The notes under the pieces are model-generated. The model made no database searches, was not told the DNA's origin, and was given only the letters and a program-made list of their open reading frames with translations. Positions 21,201 to 31,449 of a stretch of DNA of 37,493 nucleotides are shown piece after piece. Numbering within the stretch: position 1 is the stretch's first letter; every line of letters begins with the position of its first letter. Where the stretch lies: positions 1 to 37,493 of the IMG/VR virus record IMGVR_UViG_3300009169_000044; one strand, 5' to 3'. Source of the stretch: a virus. The position numbers and the translations under genes are program-made.

Positions 21201-24200
21201 TCGAGAGAGGCAAAGAAGTTTGCCGTGTCACCGAAGCGACCCTCTGCATAGAGGTCGGCGTTAAAGTCAATCGACTTACTCTTGTTGATCTTACGCAACG
21301 CACGCGCCGCAAAGGAGATGGATGCTGCCGTTTCGGTGGATGGGTATTCCACAAACCGTTGGCGTAGGCGAGTAACGAATGCTTTGATCGCATCAATTAC
21401 CGTGGAGAGTAGCGTACTATTTCCTTTGGTGGCCTTGATGATGTCCTCATATGTGCGACCGTTAGCGGCCTTCTCAACCTGCATCCTGATCCATTCATCG
21501 GCAATGCGTGAGTCAGACAGGATACCGGATTCCCGATCCGTCGCCACTGAGGTGCGGATCTCTTCGGCAGTAAGTCCAGATGTAGCATAGTATTCCTCCG
21601 CTACTTTTTGCAGTTGGTCTTCACTCAACTCAGAAGCAACGCGTTCAATTTGAGCAGGCGTGAATTCATTGAGTGCAGCAAAGTGTGCGACCTCATGGTT
21701 TACTAGACCTTTGATTCTTGCTTTAGCTGCGCTCTCGCTCAAGCCGTCAATAGCCGCTTGGAGATATGCTTCGTTGAAACGCATCACCGTCGGTTCACTA
21801 CGAGGGATGCCAGCAATACCTTTTATGTTTGCATCCATACGGAGACTAAATCCTTTTGGTAGTTGCCCCATAAGAATCTGTTCGTTGCTTAGCAGTGCTT
21901 CAGTTGGGGCTTTCGAAAGAAGCACATTAGAATTACTACGGAGTTGACCCTTAACCTTAGCAAACTCACGCAGGGCGCTCAGCCCTTCTTCGATCTTGTG
22001 TGAATCGAGTCGGAGGTTCCGTTCGGATTTAATGTTGAACGTGTTTGCTCCGGCGAACATCTGCGTGAAGTCGAGTAGCTCATCGAATGCGGATGCCATC
22101 TTCTTGTCAACAGCACCATAACCGAACAGCGCACGTAGCGACTCCCAGATGCGACTGAGTAGCGAGCGTTGTGCCGTCGGCGTTGCAGCCCTAATGAGTG
22201 ACTGGAACTCCGGCGCGGTAAGCGCGTGGGTGATGAACTCAAGATCGTCCGTAAGTGCTGTGGTAAACCCTTCAGTATCGAAGCCCATCTTCTCTGCCTG
22301 CACGGCAGTAAGATTGCGGAGTGACGCGATGCGCTGCACTGCTGCGATCTGCGCGGGCGTTTTCGGATTAGTCATCGTCTGGATTGTGACGGCGTGCAAG
22401 TATTCATGCAGCAAGACATCAACAACACCGCGACCGTTGTGGCCGGAGATGTTAATCACGACCAGATTGGACTTCGGCATGAACGCGCCAGCAAAGCGGA
22501 CATCGTTCATATCACCAATCGTAAACCGGACATTGCGGATAAGATCTACATTGGCCGTAAGCACGCCTGCAACCAACCGTTGCATCAAGGTGCCGGATTC
22601 TTGGATGTCACGCAGCGCAGCGATAACGGATGCCGGATCGTTACTGACAATGCCTAGACGTTTGATCTCCGCGTTGTTTACTTTGCGTGCTGTGGTGGCA
22701 AGCATGTCACCATCGGCTTCACTTAGGTAAACACCAACGGATTCTCTTGCCAGTTTTTTGGCATTAGACAAACGCGCCTTCTTGTCAACCTGTGTAGCTT
22801 TTTCCGGTAGTGGCTCAAGCTGTGTTGGGATAGCTCTCGTTCCCTTAGGTGTGAGTATCTCACCCTCAACAGGAGGTAGCCACCCCATATCAATAAGAGC
22901 ATTGGCAAGATCGAGCCCTTCAGGGGATGACTTAAGATCGCGTGCAAGCTTTACGCCCGCTTCCTTTTGGTAGTTGTTTAGTGCGTGACCTGCAAGATCA
23001 ATAAGTTCTACCTCATCCATATCCTCATTGAGGTTTGGTACAGATTTACTTACGATCTTGAATAGACTGTCGTACGCTTTGGCGTTTGTCCGTAGTGTCT
23101 CAGCCAGTTGATTAAGTGTAGAGGTATCCAATAGGCGGATAGCGGACTCGACCACATCGGAATTAGGATCGACCAGCGAGTTCATCACACCGTCATAATC
23201 TTCTTGTGAGACGGCACTGTTGCCGCGCACTTTGCTGTTGCGCCGGATCTCTGAGACTTGATATCGTTTAGCGGAATCACGTACTTGGGTTCTAAAAGGT
23301 TTAACCCCTATGCTCATAGCACCTGAAGTAACACTGTTATAAAGGTACGTTCCGTAATTAGTGAGTTCCCCTTCGGGAGACTGAGCGGTTTTACCGTAGA
23401 TCTTCTTAAGTGCGTCAGCAACATCTTTAATCGGCGGCGTTACTTGACCCTTGGACGTTGCCTCTTCAAGAATAATTTTAGGGATATTGATGTCGAACAG
23501 CGTAGCCGATGGGTTAAGTTGCTGTGCTTTAATGAGGCTGTTTTCAATTCTCTTTCCGAGCCCATATTCTTTTAGGCTATTGGCGTAAGCAACTTGTGCC
23601 ACACTCATAGCTTCCCGTCCTTTGTCTTCGCTAAGACCAAAAGAACTTGTGATTAGTCTTTCAAAGCTACCAAAAATACTTTTCCTAGTTTCTACACCTG
23701 CTGGTGTCGCAACATTTTGAGACTGGGATGCTGACATCATGTCATTCATGTATGTCTCAAAGGTATTGTTGGCTTTGTTTCTGGCCGAAGGGCCTGCGCC
23801 ATCTAGGAATTGTGGTGCTGGTTCGCGTAGTAGGTTACCCAAACTGGTCATCGCCTTCTTCGGGGTATATCCACTCTTGCCAACAAGGGAAACATCTCCG
23901 GCATTGCTTACTCCGGTATCATTTGGGTGCCTCCGTACATTGATAACCTCCAGCCCACCATTACCTGTAGGTCTGGTGTCAATTGACTTGTTAAGGGAGA
24001 AGCCTTTACTTGAGACAATAGATTTAGGGATAATGATTCTAAGCCCCTTGTCAATCTGCTGCATGGTAACGAGGGGGTTATTAGTAAACACACCTGCAAT
24101 AGGGGTCTTGTTGGTGTCCAAGACGACAGGGATATCAATATAACTACTGCCCGCCTTATCCATATTTGGAACTGGAACATTAGACTTTAATGTAGCTGTT

Positions 24201-27200
24201 CCTTCAGGCACAGGAATCAACGGGAAGTTTTCTGTGACAGCTTTGGATAGGCGTTGCTTGATCTCAGTGCTGTGTGCTTGGAACGGGATGCCGCTCACTG
24301 CTCTAGGGTCGTATCCATGCTCAGCAAAGTTACTAATCATGAAACCACCAGCAGTCCATTCGGTAAAGAGCTGAGCTTCAGTTGTATTTCGGAACAGTCC
24401 GCTTTTATACACAGCAAGCGGGGGTTGCTTACTTACATACGCAACAGGACCAACGCCTGCCTTCTCTTTAAACTTAGATTTTGCTACTGCTACTGCCGCT
24501 GCTTTCGCTGCTACGTCAGGCGACGGGCTCACCCTACCCTCCATAATATCAAGAAGATCGTCGGCGTTCCTTTGCTGATCCGTACGGACATCAACATCAG
24601 GGTCAGGACTACTAAGTTCTTTGATTTGGTTTTCGATTACGGAAGACTTATTGCCAACAAGAACGCGGGCTTGGTTGACACTATCGCGGAGACGCTTCAA
24701 AGAATCAAGGACGCTTGATGGCACTGCCCTTCCGGTTTCCTTAGCAGATGATATACGACCGTCCAGTTGTATCAGTTCAACTTCAAGAGATTCCAAAGTA
24801 GTAGAGCGGCCATCAGCATCGAAGACTGGAACGGTAGTCGCAAGTTCCGATAGTTCCTCTTGCAGTTTGGCAGCTGCCTCCGTTGGGTTCTCCTCGTTGT
24901 CTACAACAATAGCTGAGGGGAGAGGGGTAACCGGAACCTTCTTTCCTTTAGCTGGTTTCTTAGCTGCTGGTGTAGGAGCAGTAGGTTCTGTAATAAGAGG
25001 TAGCTCTTCGGAGATAACTTCAGGAGCAATAGCGGGTCCCTTAGCCGGTGTGAACTGAGCGACCCGAACGCGATCATAGATCGCTTGCATAGAGTTGAGG
25101 GAACTAAAGATTTCTTGTCGGGTTCCGCCGAGGACATCGTCAAGGTCGGAAGCAAATTTGTTTGCTGTATCAATACGGGTTTGTAGATCTGCGAAATATT
25201 CAGGAGCAAATGATTCAGCTACATTATTAATTGCTTCGGCAGAATAGCCTTGACGTGAAACATCAAGCAGGGCTAGGGCCAAGGGACTCTCCTTGATAAG
25301 CCCACTCACGAACGTACCCTCTTCCGTTTGTGGTTTTACCGGAGGCGCGATTCCCGTTTGCTCAGCATCGGCTAGGACAACTTCAGCGGGCGTAGCGGCT
25401 ACGTCCATCGGCTTGTCAGCGTCAACGCTAACTGGAATCACGGTATCTTTCTTGCCCTTCTTACCCTTAACGACAATAGGAGTCGGAGGTAAGATGACTG
25501 CGGTTGGATCTGCTACAGGAGTAGTAGTGGGTTCAACGACGGGTGGCTCATCGAATAAGCCGAGTTCAAGTTGTTGGATATTCTCAGGCTTGCTGACTTC
25601 CGCAAACTCAAGATTATAATAGCGCAAAGCATCTTCAATCTGACCTTTGTCGGTAAGGATAATATCGCTGAGGATATTCTCTTGCCCAATAAGACGTGCA
25701 TTCTTAATGCGAAGAACCGGAGCATCTGCCATATCTTGAGCGAGAGATACGTTCTCCGCTTCAGTTGGTAATGCAAACTGTTGTTTGTTCTTTGGGTTTG
25801 GTGCGACATAAGGAGTTCCTGCGGGGATAGATCCTCTATGCTCTCCGGTAGTCATCAACCGCTTACGGTCAAGTCGAACGCCAGACTTATCAATCGGTTG
25901 AAACTTATTGCCTACAACAAGATGGGTAACGCCGTCAGCTCTAGGCTCATCGAGATTTAGGTGTACTGCATCGCCCACGCGCTCAAGAGTTCCGCCATAA
26001 GAACCAACATAGGCACGCTCGCCCTCAAAGTCTGTGAGGAACCGAGTCGTCTCAGGCAACACCATCGAACGTGTATCTCCGATTGGCAACTCAGCTTGTC
26101 CCGTAGGCTCAAAGCTAATTGGTTTGTCTACATTTGTGACAACTTCTTCGAACTTAACTCGCTCTTCTTTTTGTTGCTGTGCTGCAATCTCAAGCTGCTT
26201 CTGTTCATTAGCTGCTGCTTGTGCGTCGTTAAGCTGACGTTGCAGAACTTCGGCAGTGGCGCTGCTTCCGGTCTTACGCAAATCGTTGGCTACCTTAGTA
26301 AGCACTGAAGCGCGTGCGTCGAGAGCGAGTGATATCTCAGATTGCTGAAGAGGTGATGCAAGCTGGGAAACAGAAGGAACGGCACCACCCAAGATTCCGC
26401 CCAAAGTAAAGGCGGTAAAGATTTGATTCACACGCTCGGAAAGCGGAGTGTTCTTATCCAGTGCGGCATCTTCAATGCGTCCTTGGATTGCAGTGTCGAG
26501 AGCTTCTTCAAAGCCCTCACCAATACCACCCTTAAGCACTGTGCTAAAATAGTTTTTATACTCACCACCAATGTGGCTACGAAGAACTTTTTTGAATGCT
26601 CCGTCGCTAAGTTTAGCTCCGGCATTTTCCAGATTTTCGTAAAGGAACTTGGCTTGTTTGTAGTTAAGCTCGCTAAGCGGAACCTTACGCACGTTAGTGG
26701 CCGTCTCGTCGGCAAGGGTAGCGGGGCGGAACTTACCAGTTGCAAGATCTTCAACACCACCTTTACCTAAGAAGCTCATGCCAGAGGTAATGACGGCAGT
26801 GCTTAGTCCAGCCGCAATACTATAACCAAAAGCATTCTGATGTTTCTCATCATGGCTCATGGTATCTGGCAGCTGCCCATAGATAGAACCATAAGTCGAA
26901 CTGGCAGACCGTGTGAACGTAGTGGCAAATAGGGGGACGAGTTGCTCAGCGCGTGATAGTTTGACAGCAAGATTATCACCGACATCTTTGAGCGCGTTAC
27001 TAACGAGAGACTCGCCGCCAGCCTTTGCCGCATCCTTAACCAATACGGCAGTCGTATCGTCAACCATAGACACGGCACCACGCAAAGCTTCGCGAGTAAC
27101 TGCTTTTACGCCACCACGAACAACACCTTTGGCTGCGGTATATGCACCTGTGGTTCCAATAGTAGCTAGGATGTCGGTTGCAACTTGGGGGATAGTATTG

Positions 27201-28711
27201 ATTAGTTGAAAGCCCAAGCCAAATTGGTCACCAAAAAGCTGAGCGTATTGTTCGCGGTCAGACTGTTCCTTATTCATGGCAACAAGTGCTTTAGTGGCAG
27301 GCTCAAAGCCCATCAAAGCACCGATGCCAGCAGGAAGTGTTGCGATAGCAGAGAAGGTGCTCATACCTAACTGTTGCAGTCGCTCCGACATACCGCTATA
27401 GTTTTGTGAATTGTTACCAACCCACTCCTCAACAAATTGCGCATCCGTCTTACCCGCAGCCTTAGCCTGTGCAAAGCTAGAAGCCGCTTCTCCGCTTTCA
27501 CCTAGAATAAGTTTCAGGATCTTCGGTGCTTCAGTTTCAAGAACAGCTTGACGGCTAATGGTAGCACGTTCTTTCTGATCGTCATTCAACGGAGATACAA
27601 GAAGGGCTTTCTCGAACTGATCCTTATTCCCAATAAGGGCGGGGCTGATGATAGGGGTGCCCAAGCTGTCCACGTCGATACCTGTCTCCGGTCTATCTGC
27701 GTTATACACGGGACCGGATTGGTGCTTAAGAAAATCCCCTAAGAACTTATTTACTTCGGTATTTGAGAACCTGCTTGTGATAGCCTTATTCTTTCCAATA
27801 AGTTCGGACGGTGTAGGCGCTTGTTCCTCAGGGTGTGAGAGGCCAAAGGCACTAGTAATAACATTAGACAGCGCGTCAAAGGGGAGAGCTACTGCCTCCT
27901 TGACGCCCTCAAAAATAGACTCGCCAACGGTCATCTGCGCCTCACGTTTGGACTCACGGATACGAGCGGTCTCTTGGTCAATAGAGCTACGAAGAGTGGG
28001 GTCTTTCTTAGCAAGCTCACGAATTGTGTTATCAAATACGCTATACCGTGTTCCCTCTGCGACAGTCGATTTGCCTCCATTGATGGGCGACATAAGACCT
28101 TTGACGCTGAGGAGATCAGAGGGGGCGATAGCCCCATTACTGATCAAAGAATCAAGTTCTCCGTTCAGGTTCTCTGGTTTGGTATCCGCTCCGGTGTAGA
28201 GCTGGCGACCACCTTCTTCTTCAATAGAAATAACACGATAGTCTCCTCTGTCAACGGCAGACAATCGGGCGCTCTTCACGGCATTCTTGTCCTCAAGATA
28301 GCCATCGATGACTCCTTGTAAGTCGCCGACTTTATCTGGCGATACCTGTTTAAGAGACAGATACTTTTGAATCGTCGGTGCTTTCTCTGAATACTCAGGG
28401 CTACCGTCAGCAAAATCAATCTGGTAGTGATCGAGGAGGAACTTCGCGTCGGCATCCTTATTCTGCATGGGTGTAATCAAACCCTGCATCTTCAGATTTC
28501 TATCGGCTTCTGGCTCGTCCTCTGCAATCAGACCATCGACAACAGCGCGATCATAGATTCCTTGTTGAATTTCCTGCTCACTATTTTCATCAAGCTGTCC
28601 ATTCTTATATGCATTAGTCCGAACATAATCGGCATACTGCTTGATCTTTTCAGATGGGTCGGCGGTGGCATTGGCTTCGGCCCATGCGTCAAACGGTTTA
28701 ATTTCCAGCAT
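18197..28711 (-). CDS. Giant virion-type protein, 3504 aa, with two HExxH motifs
   Basis: 3504 residues, starting MLEIKPFDAWAEANATADPS. This size, the run of disordered and helical regions, and the location with Ala-rich neighbours fit an internal virion or ejected protein. Hydrophobic segments appear near residues 447-467, 497-525, 2925-2950 and 3170-3195. Proline/Lys-rich linkers occur near 1050-1090 (PPVVEPTTTPVADP, KGKKGKKDTV) and 1240-1270. Two zincin-like motifs are present: VLLHEYLHAVT (H2102, E2103, H2106) and LVNHEVAHFAALNEF (H2339, E2340, H2343), 237 residues apart. No transglycosylase motif was recognised. The peptidase activity is inferred only from the motifs. Function of most of the length is unknown. 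Confidence 0.85.
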   Translation of the reverse strand: MLEIKPFDAWAEANATADPSEKIKQYADYVRTNAYKNGQLDENSEQEIQQGIYDRAVVDGLIAEDEPEADRNLKMQGLITPMQNKDADAKFLLDHYQIDFADGSPEYSEKAPTIQKYLSLKQVSPDKVGDLQGVIDGYLEDKNAVKSARLSAVDRGDYRVISIEEEGGRQLYTGADTKPENLNGELDSLISNGAIAPSDLLSVKGLMSPINGGKSTVAEGTRYSVFDNTIRELAKKDPTLRSSIDQETARIRESKREAQMTVGESIFEGVKEAVALPFDALSNVITSAFGLSHPEEQAPTPSELIGKNKAITSRFSNTEVNKFLGDFLKHQSGPVYNADRPETGIDVDSLGTPIISPALIGNKDQFEKALLVSPLNDDQKERATISRQAVLETEAPKILKLILGESGEAASSFAQAKAAGKTDAQFVEEWVGNNSQNYSGMSERLQQLGMSTFSAIATLPAGIGALMGFEPATKALVAMNKEQSDREQYAQLFGDQFGLGFQLINTIPQVATDILATIGTTGAYTAAKGVVRGGVKAVTREALRGAVSMVDDTTAVLVKDAAKAGGESLVSNALKDVGDNLAVKLSRAEQLVPLFATTFTRSASSTYGSIYGQLPDTMSHDEKHQNAFGYSIAAGLSTAVITSGMSFLGKGGVEDLATGKFRPATLADETATNVRKVPLSELNYKQAKFLYENLENAGAKLSDGAFKKVLRSHIGGEYKNYFSTVLKGGIGEGFEEALDTAIQGRIEDAALDKNTPLSERVNQIFTAFTLGGILGGAVPSVSQLASPLQQSEISLALDARASVLTKVANDLRKTGSSATAEVLQRQLNDAQAAANEQKQLEIAAQQQKEERVKFEEVVTNVDKPISFEPTGQAELPIGDTRSMVLPETTRFLTDFEGERAYVGSYGGTLERVGDAVHLNLDEPRADGVTHLVVGNKFQPIDKSGVRLDRKRLMTTGEHRGSIPAGTPYVAPNPKNKQQFALPTEAENVSLAQDMADAPVLRIKNARLIGQENILSDIILTDKGQIEDALRYYNLEFAEVSKPENIQQLELGLFDEPPVVEPTTTPVADPTAVILPPTPIVVKGKKGKKDTVIPVSVDADKPMDVAATPAEVVLADAEQTGIAPPVKPQTEEGTFVSGLIKESPLALALLDVSRQGYSAEAINNVAESFAPEYFADLQTRIDTANKFASDLDDVLGGTRQEIFSSLNSMQAIYDRVRVAQFTPAKGPAIAPEVISEELPLITEPTAPTPAAKKPAKGKKVPVTPLPSAIVVDNEENPTEAAAKLQEELSELATTVPVFDADGRSTTLESLEVELIQLDGRISSAKETGRAVPSSVLDSLKRLRDSVNQARVLVGNKSSVIENQIKELSSPDPDVDVRTDQQRNADDLLDIMEGRVSPSPDVAAKAAAVAVAKSKFKEKAGVGPVAYVSKQPPLAVYKSGLFRNTTEAQLFTEWTAGGFMISNFAEHGYDPRAVSGIPFQAHSTEIKQRLSKAVTENFPLIPVPEGTATLKSNVPVPNMDKAGSSYIDIPVVLDTNKTPIAGVFTNNPLVTMQQIDKGLRIIIPKSIVSSKGFSLNKSIDTRPTGNGGLEVINVRRHPNDTGVSNAGDVSLVGKSGYTPKKAMTSLGNLLREPAPQFLDGAGPSARNKANNTFETYMNDMMSASQSQNVATPAGVETRKSIFGSFERLITSSFGLSEDKGREAMSVAQVAYANSLKEYGLGKRIENSLIKAQQLNPSATLFDINIPKIILEEATSKGQVTPPIKDVADALKKIYGKTAQSPEGELTNYGTYLYNSVTSGAMSIGVKPFRTQVRDSAKRYQVSEIRRNSKVRGNSAVSQEDYDGVMNSLVDPNSDVVESAIRLLDTSTLNQLAETLRTNAKAYDSLFKIVSKSVPNLNEDMDEVELIDLAGHALNNYQKEAGVKLARDLKSSPEGLDLANALIDMGWLPPVEGEILTPKGTRAIPTQLEPLPEKATQVDKKARLSNAKKLARESVGVYLSEADGDMLATTARKVNNAEIKRLGIVSNDPASVIAALRDIQESGTLMQRLVAGVLTANVDLIRNVRFTIGDMNDVRFAGAFMPKSNLVVINISGHNGRGVVDVLLHEYLHAVTIQTMTNPKTPAQIAAVQRIASLRNLTAVQAEKMGFDTEGFTTALTDDLEFITHALTAPEFQSLIRAATPTAQRSLLSRIWESLRALFGYGAVDKKMASAFDELLDFTQMFAGANTFNIKSERNLRLDSHKIEEGLSALREFAKVKGQLRSNSNVLLSKAPTEALLSNEQILMGQLPKGFSLRMDANIKGIAGIPRSEPTVMRFNEAYLQAAIDGLSESAAKARIKGLVNHEVAHFAALNEFTPAQIERVASELSEDQLQKVAEEYYATSGLTAEEIRTSVATDRESGILSDSRIADEWIRMQVEKAANGRTYEDIIKATKGNSTLLSTVIDAIKAFVTRLRQRFVEYPSTETAASISFAARALRKINKSKSIDFNADLYAEGRFGDTANFFASLDGSPVDDQVSYAIPVMSSNEGKVDTMNERLRLYNLPSQLRDIINLRSGTVNQITAASKSLVKYFPKLRDNALKGGVDMGDIKILFGTTAPPLTDADLREILDLSIAYETTIPDTETEGRKADLVAEHSEKLKRERRLRFNEAFVKRQAAAEQNIKDAGFNELVDRAVLFRKDINKFKGSIGFDESNDVYLTRAYKFFNTEGWAAAAKMGGIIKIEGNDVDFNKLRMNAASAYYEESEAEFQKIGKPYTSRDVDELTLKKLDNYLSSLETMTSAVDRQTIDSIRKDLNRFKPKKDIDSTFRELLGEIEDPLANAVNTAFRVGMLSANDKFRADFAKTALDLGLASKDAKAGWITSFAASSSKTTGDLAGLYFDPKVAGVINEMFGINMKGLESNSTGIMNSVGRTIMGVSGAAIQMKTQLGLGYWPRNVIGGYILSAAQGILMNPFSAKGSQSIKQSWSGAFSALGTEEDQRNSILRLVQLNVLNDQSQGRAAQDLLRGLIATPEQDLQALMTAVDEARITKDAGGVVARLKAEGYITGGLAKAYSGYAKVTDFLAALDGAIDGMFKANAYYYELGIIQKHFGNAMSVEAQEEAAARKVKLTFAGHSQVIDIVKSFNKTPMAAVFLPFARWKSEVFRTMLNTVPLALEEIKQGGVMARRGIQRLAGFTATITAAPVIVGTLMTTFFRALTGGEEEERELTVVELAALRESLPKWQRGHQIRAQVLKGGKVQMIDMSYVLPHSQLTDAVSIITEGFKTGEGINGSRLASYVVNDLIGTQIAATSVDEILNNENDRGQPIYLETDNSYTVMMRVLGHFGKGVVIPSGLAKGIDITRKGQTNAEELIWGEILGSRPKTNTFGEIERRGFRNLKGLLDDSVSTIGELTSGRFKTDKEIDEVVDRHQDGLNETQRRMNRFMRSMVSMGSEESSVYASAKIYKFSDDTIGSAYQGYRIAWRPNDKWNQKTYFNAQQAKEQDPMQKIQSINRSVNRKGSMYYVNGPYDE

Positions 28712-28745
28712 TGTGGTAATTCAGTTGTATGTGTTTAGAGATTGT

Positions 28746-29762
28746 CTATTTAGACGGAGTAGTGAAAGATGAACGGAAAGAGGGGCGTGCAGGTTTTGCG
28801 GGTGCAGGCAACCGTGTACCAGATTGGATACCAATTGCGATACCTTGTCCAATAGTAAGTTGATCAATAGCGCTTCCGCCTTCGAACTTTTTCTGTTCTT
28901 CCGGCGTTCCAAATTGACCCACAAGAACATTTAGTGCTGCTTTAGTTGCGGGCTTTTCAAATTCGTTTGATGGCTTAGTTGGACCTAATGGGTTCTTAAC
29001 TAGCTTACCTTCGATAGCTACATCCAAGACTTTATTCAAACCAGCATACTGCTTCTGGAATTTATCCTGTGCGATTTTGGAATCTTGCTCCATTTGTTCC
29101 TTTAGCTGTTTGCCTGAATAAAGTCCGGCACCATAAATATCAATTGGCACATCCTCATTGGCTCCTAGTGGGCGTCCAATTTCTCCCTCGTACGCTGCGA
29201 GGTATCTTGGGTCGGCTCCAGCATTGAAGTAGTCGAGCTTAGTAACGCGATCTTTAGGTTGTGAGCTAAGGCTAGCATTGGCCGCATTAAGGGCATTGGC
29301 AACCGCAGGATTAACCGCAGCAACGCCAGCATACTTTACGCCTAGCTGACCGTAGATATCTTTTTTGGCAACAGAATCAAGCGTCGTATCTTTCATTACG
29401 GGATCAAGTTCCTCCTGCAATTTAGAAAGTTCACCAAACATATTCCGCTTACGGGCGGCATCCTCCCGCGCTTCTTCCAAGGTGAACTTAGCGGTCTCAA
29501 ACTGCATCTGTCTGGCCTTGATATCCATGCCTGCCTGCTCAACGGCGGCACGCTTCATGAAAGTTTGTTGCCCTTGTTCAACACTACTCTGTAGTAGTCC
29601 AGCCCTCATCAAAGGGCTAAGCTTAGTGTCTTGGGCTAACTCCTTAAAGTATTTTTGCTGGGAAGGCAGAAACTCTTTCTCGTAGGGTGTCGGCTCAACA
29701 GAAGCGGTACCTGCTACAGGTGCTTCGGTGTCCTCTAAAGAATCAAAATCGGAAAGAGCCAT
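28746..29762 (-). CDS. Coiled-coil virion-type protein
   Basis: 338 residues beginning MALSDFDSLEDTEAPVAGTA. The N-terminal part is acidic and Glu/Pro-rich. The centre is charged and helical (RQMQFETAKFTLEEAREDA and NMFGELSKLQEELDPVMKD), and the C-terminus is Pro/Ser-rich (SGTRLPAPAKPARPSFRSS). It lies 34 nt upstream of the giant gene and downstream of the Ala-rich 555-residue gene, all in one leftward operon. Likely an internal virion or tail-associated protein, inferred from composition and position. The ATG has an AT-rich leader. Confidence 0.7.
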   Translation of the reverse strand: MALSDFDSLEDTEAPVAGTASVEPTPYEKEFLPSQQKYFKELAQDTKLSPLMRAGLLQSSVEQGQQTFMKRAAVEQAGMDIKARQMQFETAKFTLEEAREDAARKRNMFGELSKLQEELDPVMKDTTLDSVAKKDIYGQLGVKYAGVAAVNPAVANALNAANASLSSQPKDRVTKLDYFNAGADPRYLAAYEGEIGRPLGANEDVPIDIYGAGLYSGKQLKEQMEQDSKIAQDKFQKQYAGLNKVLDVAIEGKLVKNPLGPTKPSNEFEKPATKAALNVLVGQFGTPEEQKKFEGGSAIDQLTIGQGIAIGIQSGTRLPAPAKPARPSFRSSFTTPSK

Positions 29763-29764
29763 AA

Positions 29765-31432
29765 TTATTTAGTTGCTTTACGAACGGCGGCCATTATTGC
29801 GGAGCGTTCTTTTTGTGCTAATTTTTGAAAGTCTTCGTCACTAACGATGTTACGTCGAGTTTCTAGCCTTTTATTGAACTCCTGTTCAGCTTTCCCCAAT
29901 GCGGCCTCAGCTTTTTTTGCAGCAGCTCCACTCTCAAGAGCTTGACCCGCTATAGCTCCAGCTGCGTATAGGGTTCCGACAGGATTAAAGAATCCTTGTG
30001 CCGCTCCCTTTCCGCTCAAAGTGGAACTACCACTAGCGGCCTGTTCTAGCTCAGCAATGCGCTGTTTGCGAAGATTTTCGTCAGTAGCAAGGCTACCCGC
30101 CTCAATACCCATTGAAGCCAGCTCAAGAATCCCTGAAGCTTTTCCGAGACCTTTAACCACTTTGCTACCTGAGATCTTCCTAAGTGCTTCCCCTGTTTTT
30201 GCGAGCTTACCGGAACGTGCTGAAATATTTGCGGCTTCAACAGCAATGTCACCCGACTTACCAGCGAGACCCATGACAGTTCCTTCAAGTGCGGCTTCAG
30301 CCTTCTTGGCTGCTGCGACTGCAGCATTAGCTCTTTCTTTGGCAAGCTTGGCATTTTTAATATAGTTTACCGGTTCAACCCTACCAGTTGCAACATCCCT
30401 AAGCCGTTTTAATTCATCTACGTTAGTAGCCACTTCAACTGGTGTGGTTAGCCCTTGCGCAACTTTTGACATACGCTCAGCAGCAAGTGCTTGCTGCTTG
30501 GCAATCTTAGCTGCCTCCGTCAATTCAGCAGAGCCTTTTAATGCAGTCTCAGCAGCAGCATCTATGGCACCACCAGCGACCGTTTTCTCCAGAGCTTTTT
30601 TTGCGGCATCTGCTGCTGCGGTCTCTGCGGCTTTTGCACCTACATCGAGTCCGGACTTTAACACTACACTCCCTACGGTGCCTATAGCAGCTGCTTTTCC
30701 AATTTCGCTTTCAGGCGCACCAGAAATTATTTCTGGTGCTTCAACTACAGTCTTAACAGCTGGTGCTGTATCCGTTGTTTTGGTTGGTTTTACAGGAGTC
30801 GTTTCGGGGATCTCAGTTGCGGCGGGAGTAGGCTTACTAGTTGGGGTCAATCCTGCGGTTGAGATCGATGGCGCCAAAGGCTCACTTAGACCCTTTGTAA
30901 TTCTTGCTTTTTCACTGACATCTTTAAGCAGTGACGCACTAGCTGCATTGATCTGCGCCTGTGCCTCTGCAGGACTCAAGCCCGCAGCGATAGCGGACTC
31001 AGTAGCCCGCATTTTTCCAGCCGGAGTAAGCAAGGCACTCTCCCCACCATAACCTTTACTAGTTTCGATTTGTGCTGCGAACTGTAGTGGGGTTTCAGCC
31101 AACGGAGCTTGACCTTTAAAACGGCGGATAAGTTGTCTGACACTTAGATCAGCCCTAACGCGTGGTGTCTCTATTCCTGTGGACGCTAAGCGTTTTTGCC
31201 TTTGTTCTTCATCGTAGGCCATCTTATCCAACCGAGGAGTAGATGACCCAAAACCGGAACCTTCAGCAGCCGCAGTTGCATCTGCTTCAGATACACCACC
31301 AGCGACAGCCGCATCGTAAATTCTCCTCTTTGCTTGTTCGTCCTCATATTGTTTTACGGCAGTAGCCGACGGGATATTAGTCCCGTATATTTCTTTTTTT
31401 GTAAGAGATCCTCTGTTCATTTCGGCGGCCAT
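29765..31432 (-). CDS. Ala-rich helical virion-type protein
   Basis: 555 residues from the ATG at 31432 (MAAEMNRGSLTKKEIYG). The frame is also open to a TTG at 31456, which would overlap the previous gene, so I prefer the ATG, which has the usual AT-rich leader. It is very Ala-rich with long low-complexity helices (AAVAAAKKAEAALEGTV, AKKALEKTVAGGAIDAA) and hydrophobic Ala/Gly patches (YAAGAIAGQALESG). Such composition resembles internal virion proteins ejected with DNA. It is followed within 2 nt by the 338-residue gene. Role inferred. Confidence 0.7.
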   Translation of the reverse strand: MAAEMNRGSLTKKEIYGTNIPSATAVKQYEDEQAKRRIYDAAVAGGVSEADATAAAEGSGFGSSTPRLDKMAYDEEQRQKRLASTGIETPRVRADLSVRQLIRRFKGQAPLAETPLQFAAQIETSKGYGGESALLTPAGKMRATESAIAAGLSPAEAQAQINAASASLLKDVSEKARITKGLSEPLAPSISTAGLTPTSKPTPAATEIPETTPVKPTKTTDTAPAVKTVVEAPEIISGAPESEIGKAAAIGTVGSVVLKSGLDVGAKAAETAAADAAKKALEKTVAGGAIDAAAETALKGSAELTEAAKIAKQQALAAERMSKVAQGLTTPVEVATNVDELKRLRDVATGRVEPVNYIKNAKLAKERANAAVAAAKKAEAALEGTVMGLAGKSGDIAVEAANISARSGKLAKTGEALRKISGSKVVKGLGKASGILELASMGIEAGSLATDENLRKQRIAELEQAASGSSTLSGKGAAQGFFNPVGTLYAAGAIAGQALESGAAAKKAEAALGKAEQEFNKRLETRRNIVSDEDFQKLAQKERSAIMAAVRKATK

Positions 31433-31449
31433 ATTTTTAATTATTGAAG

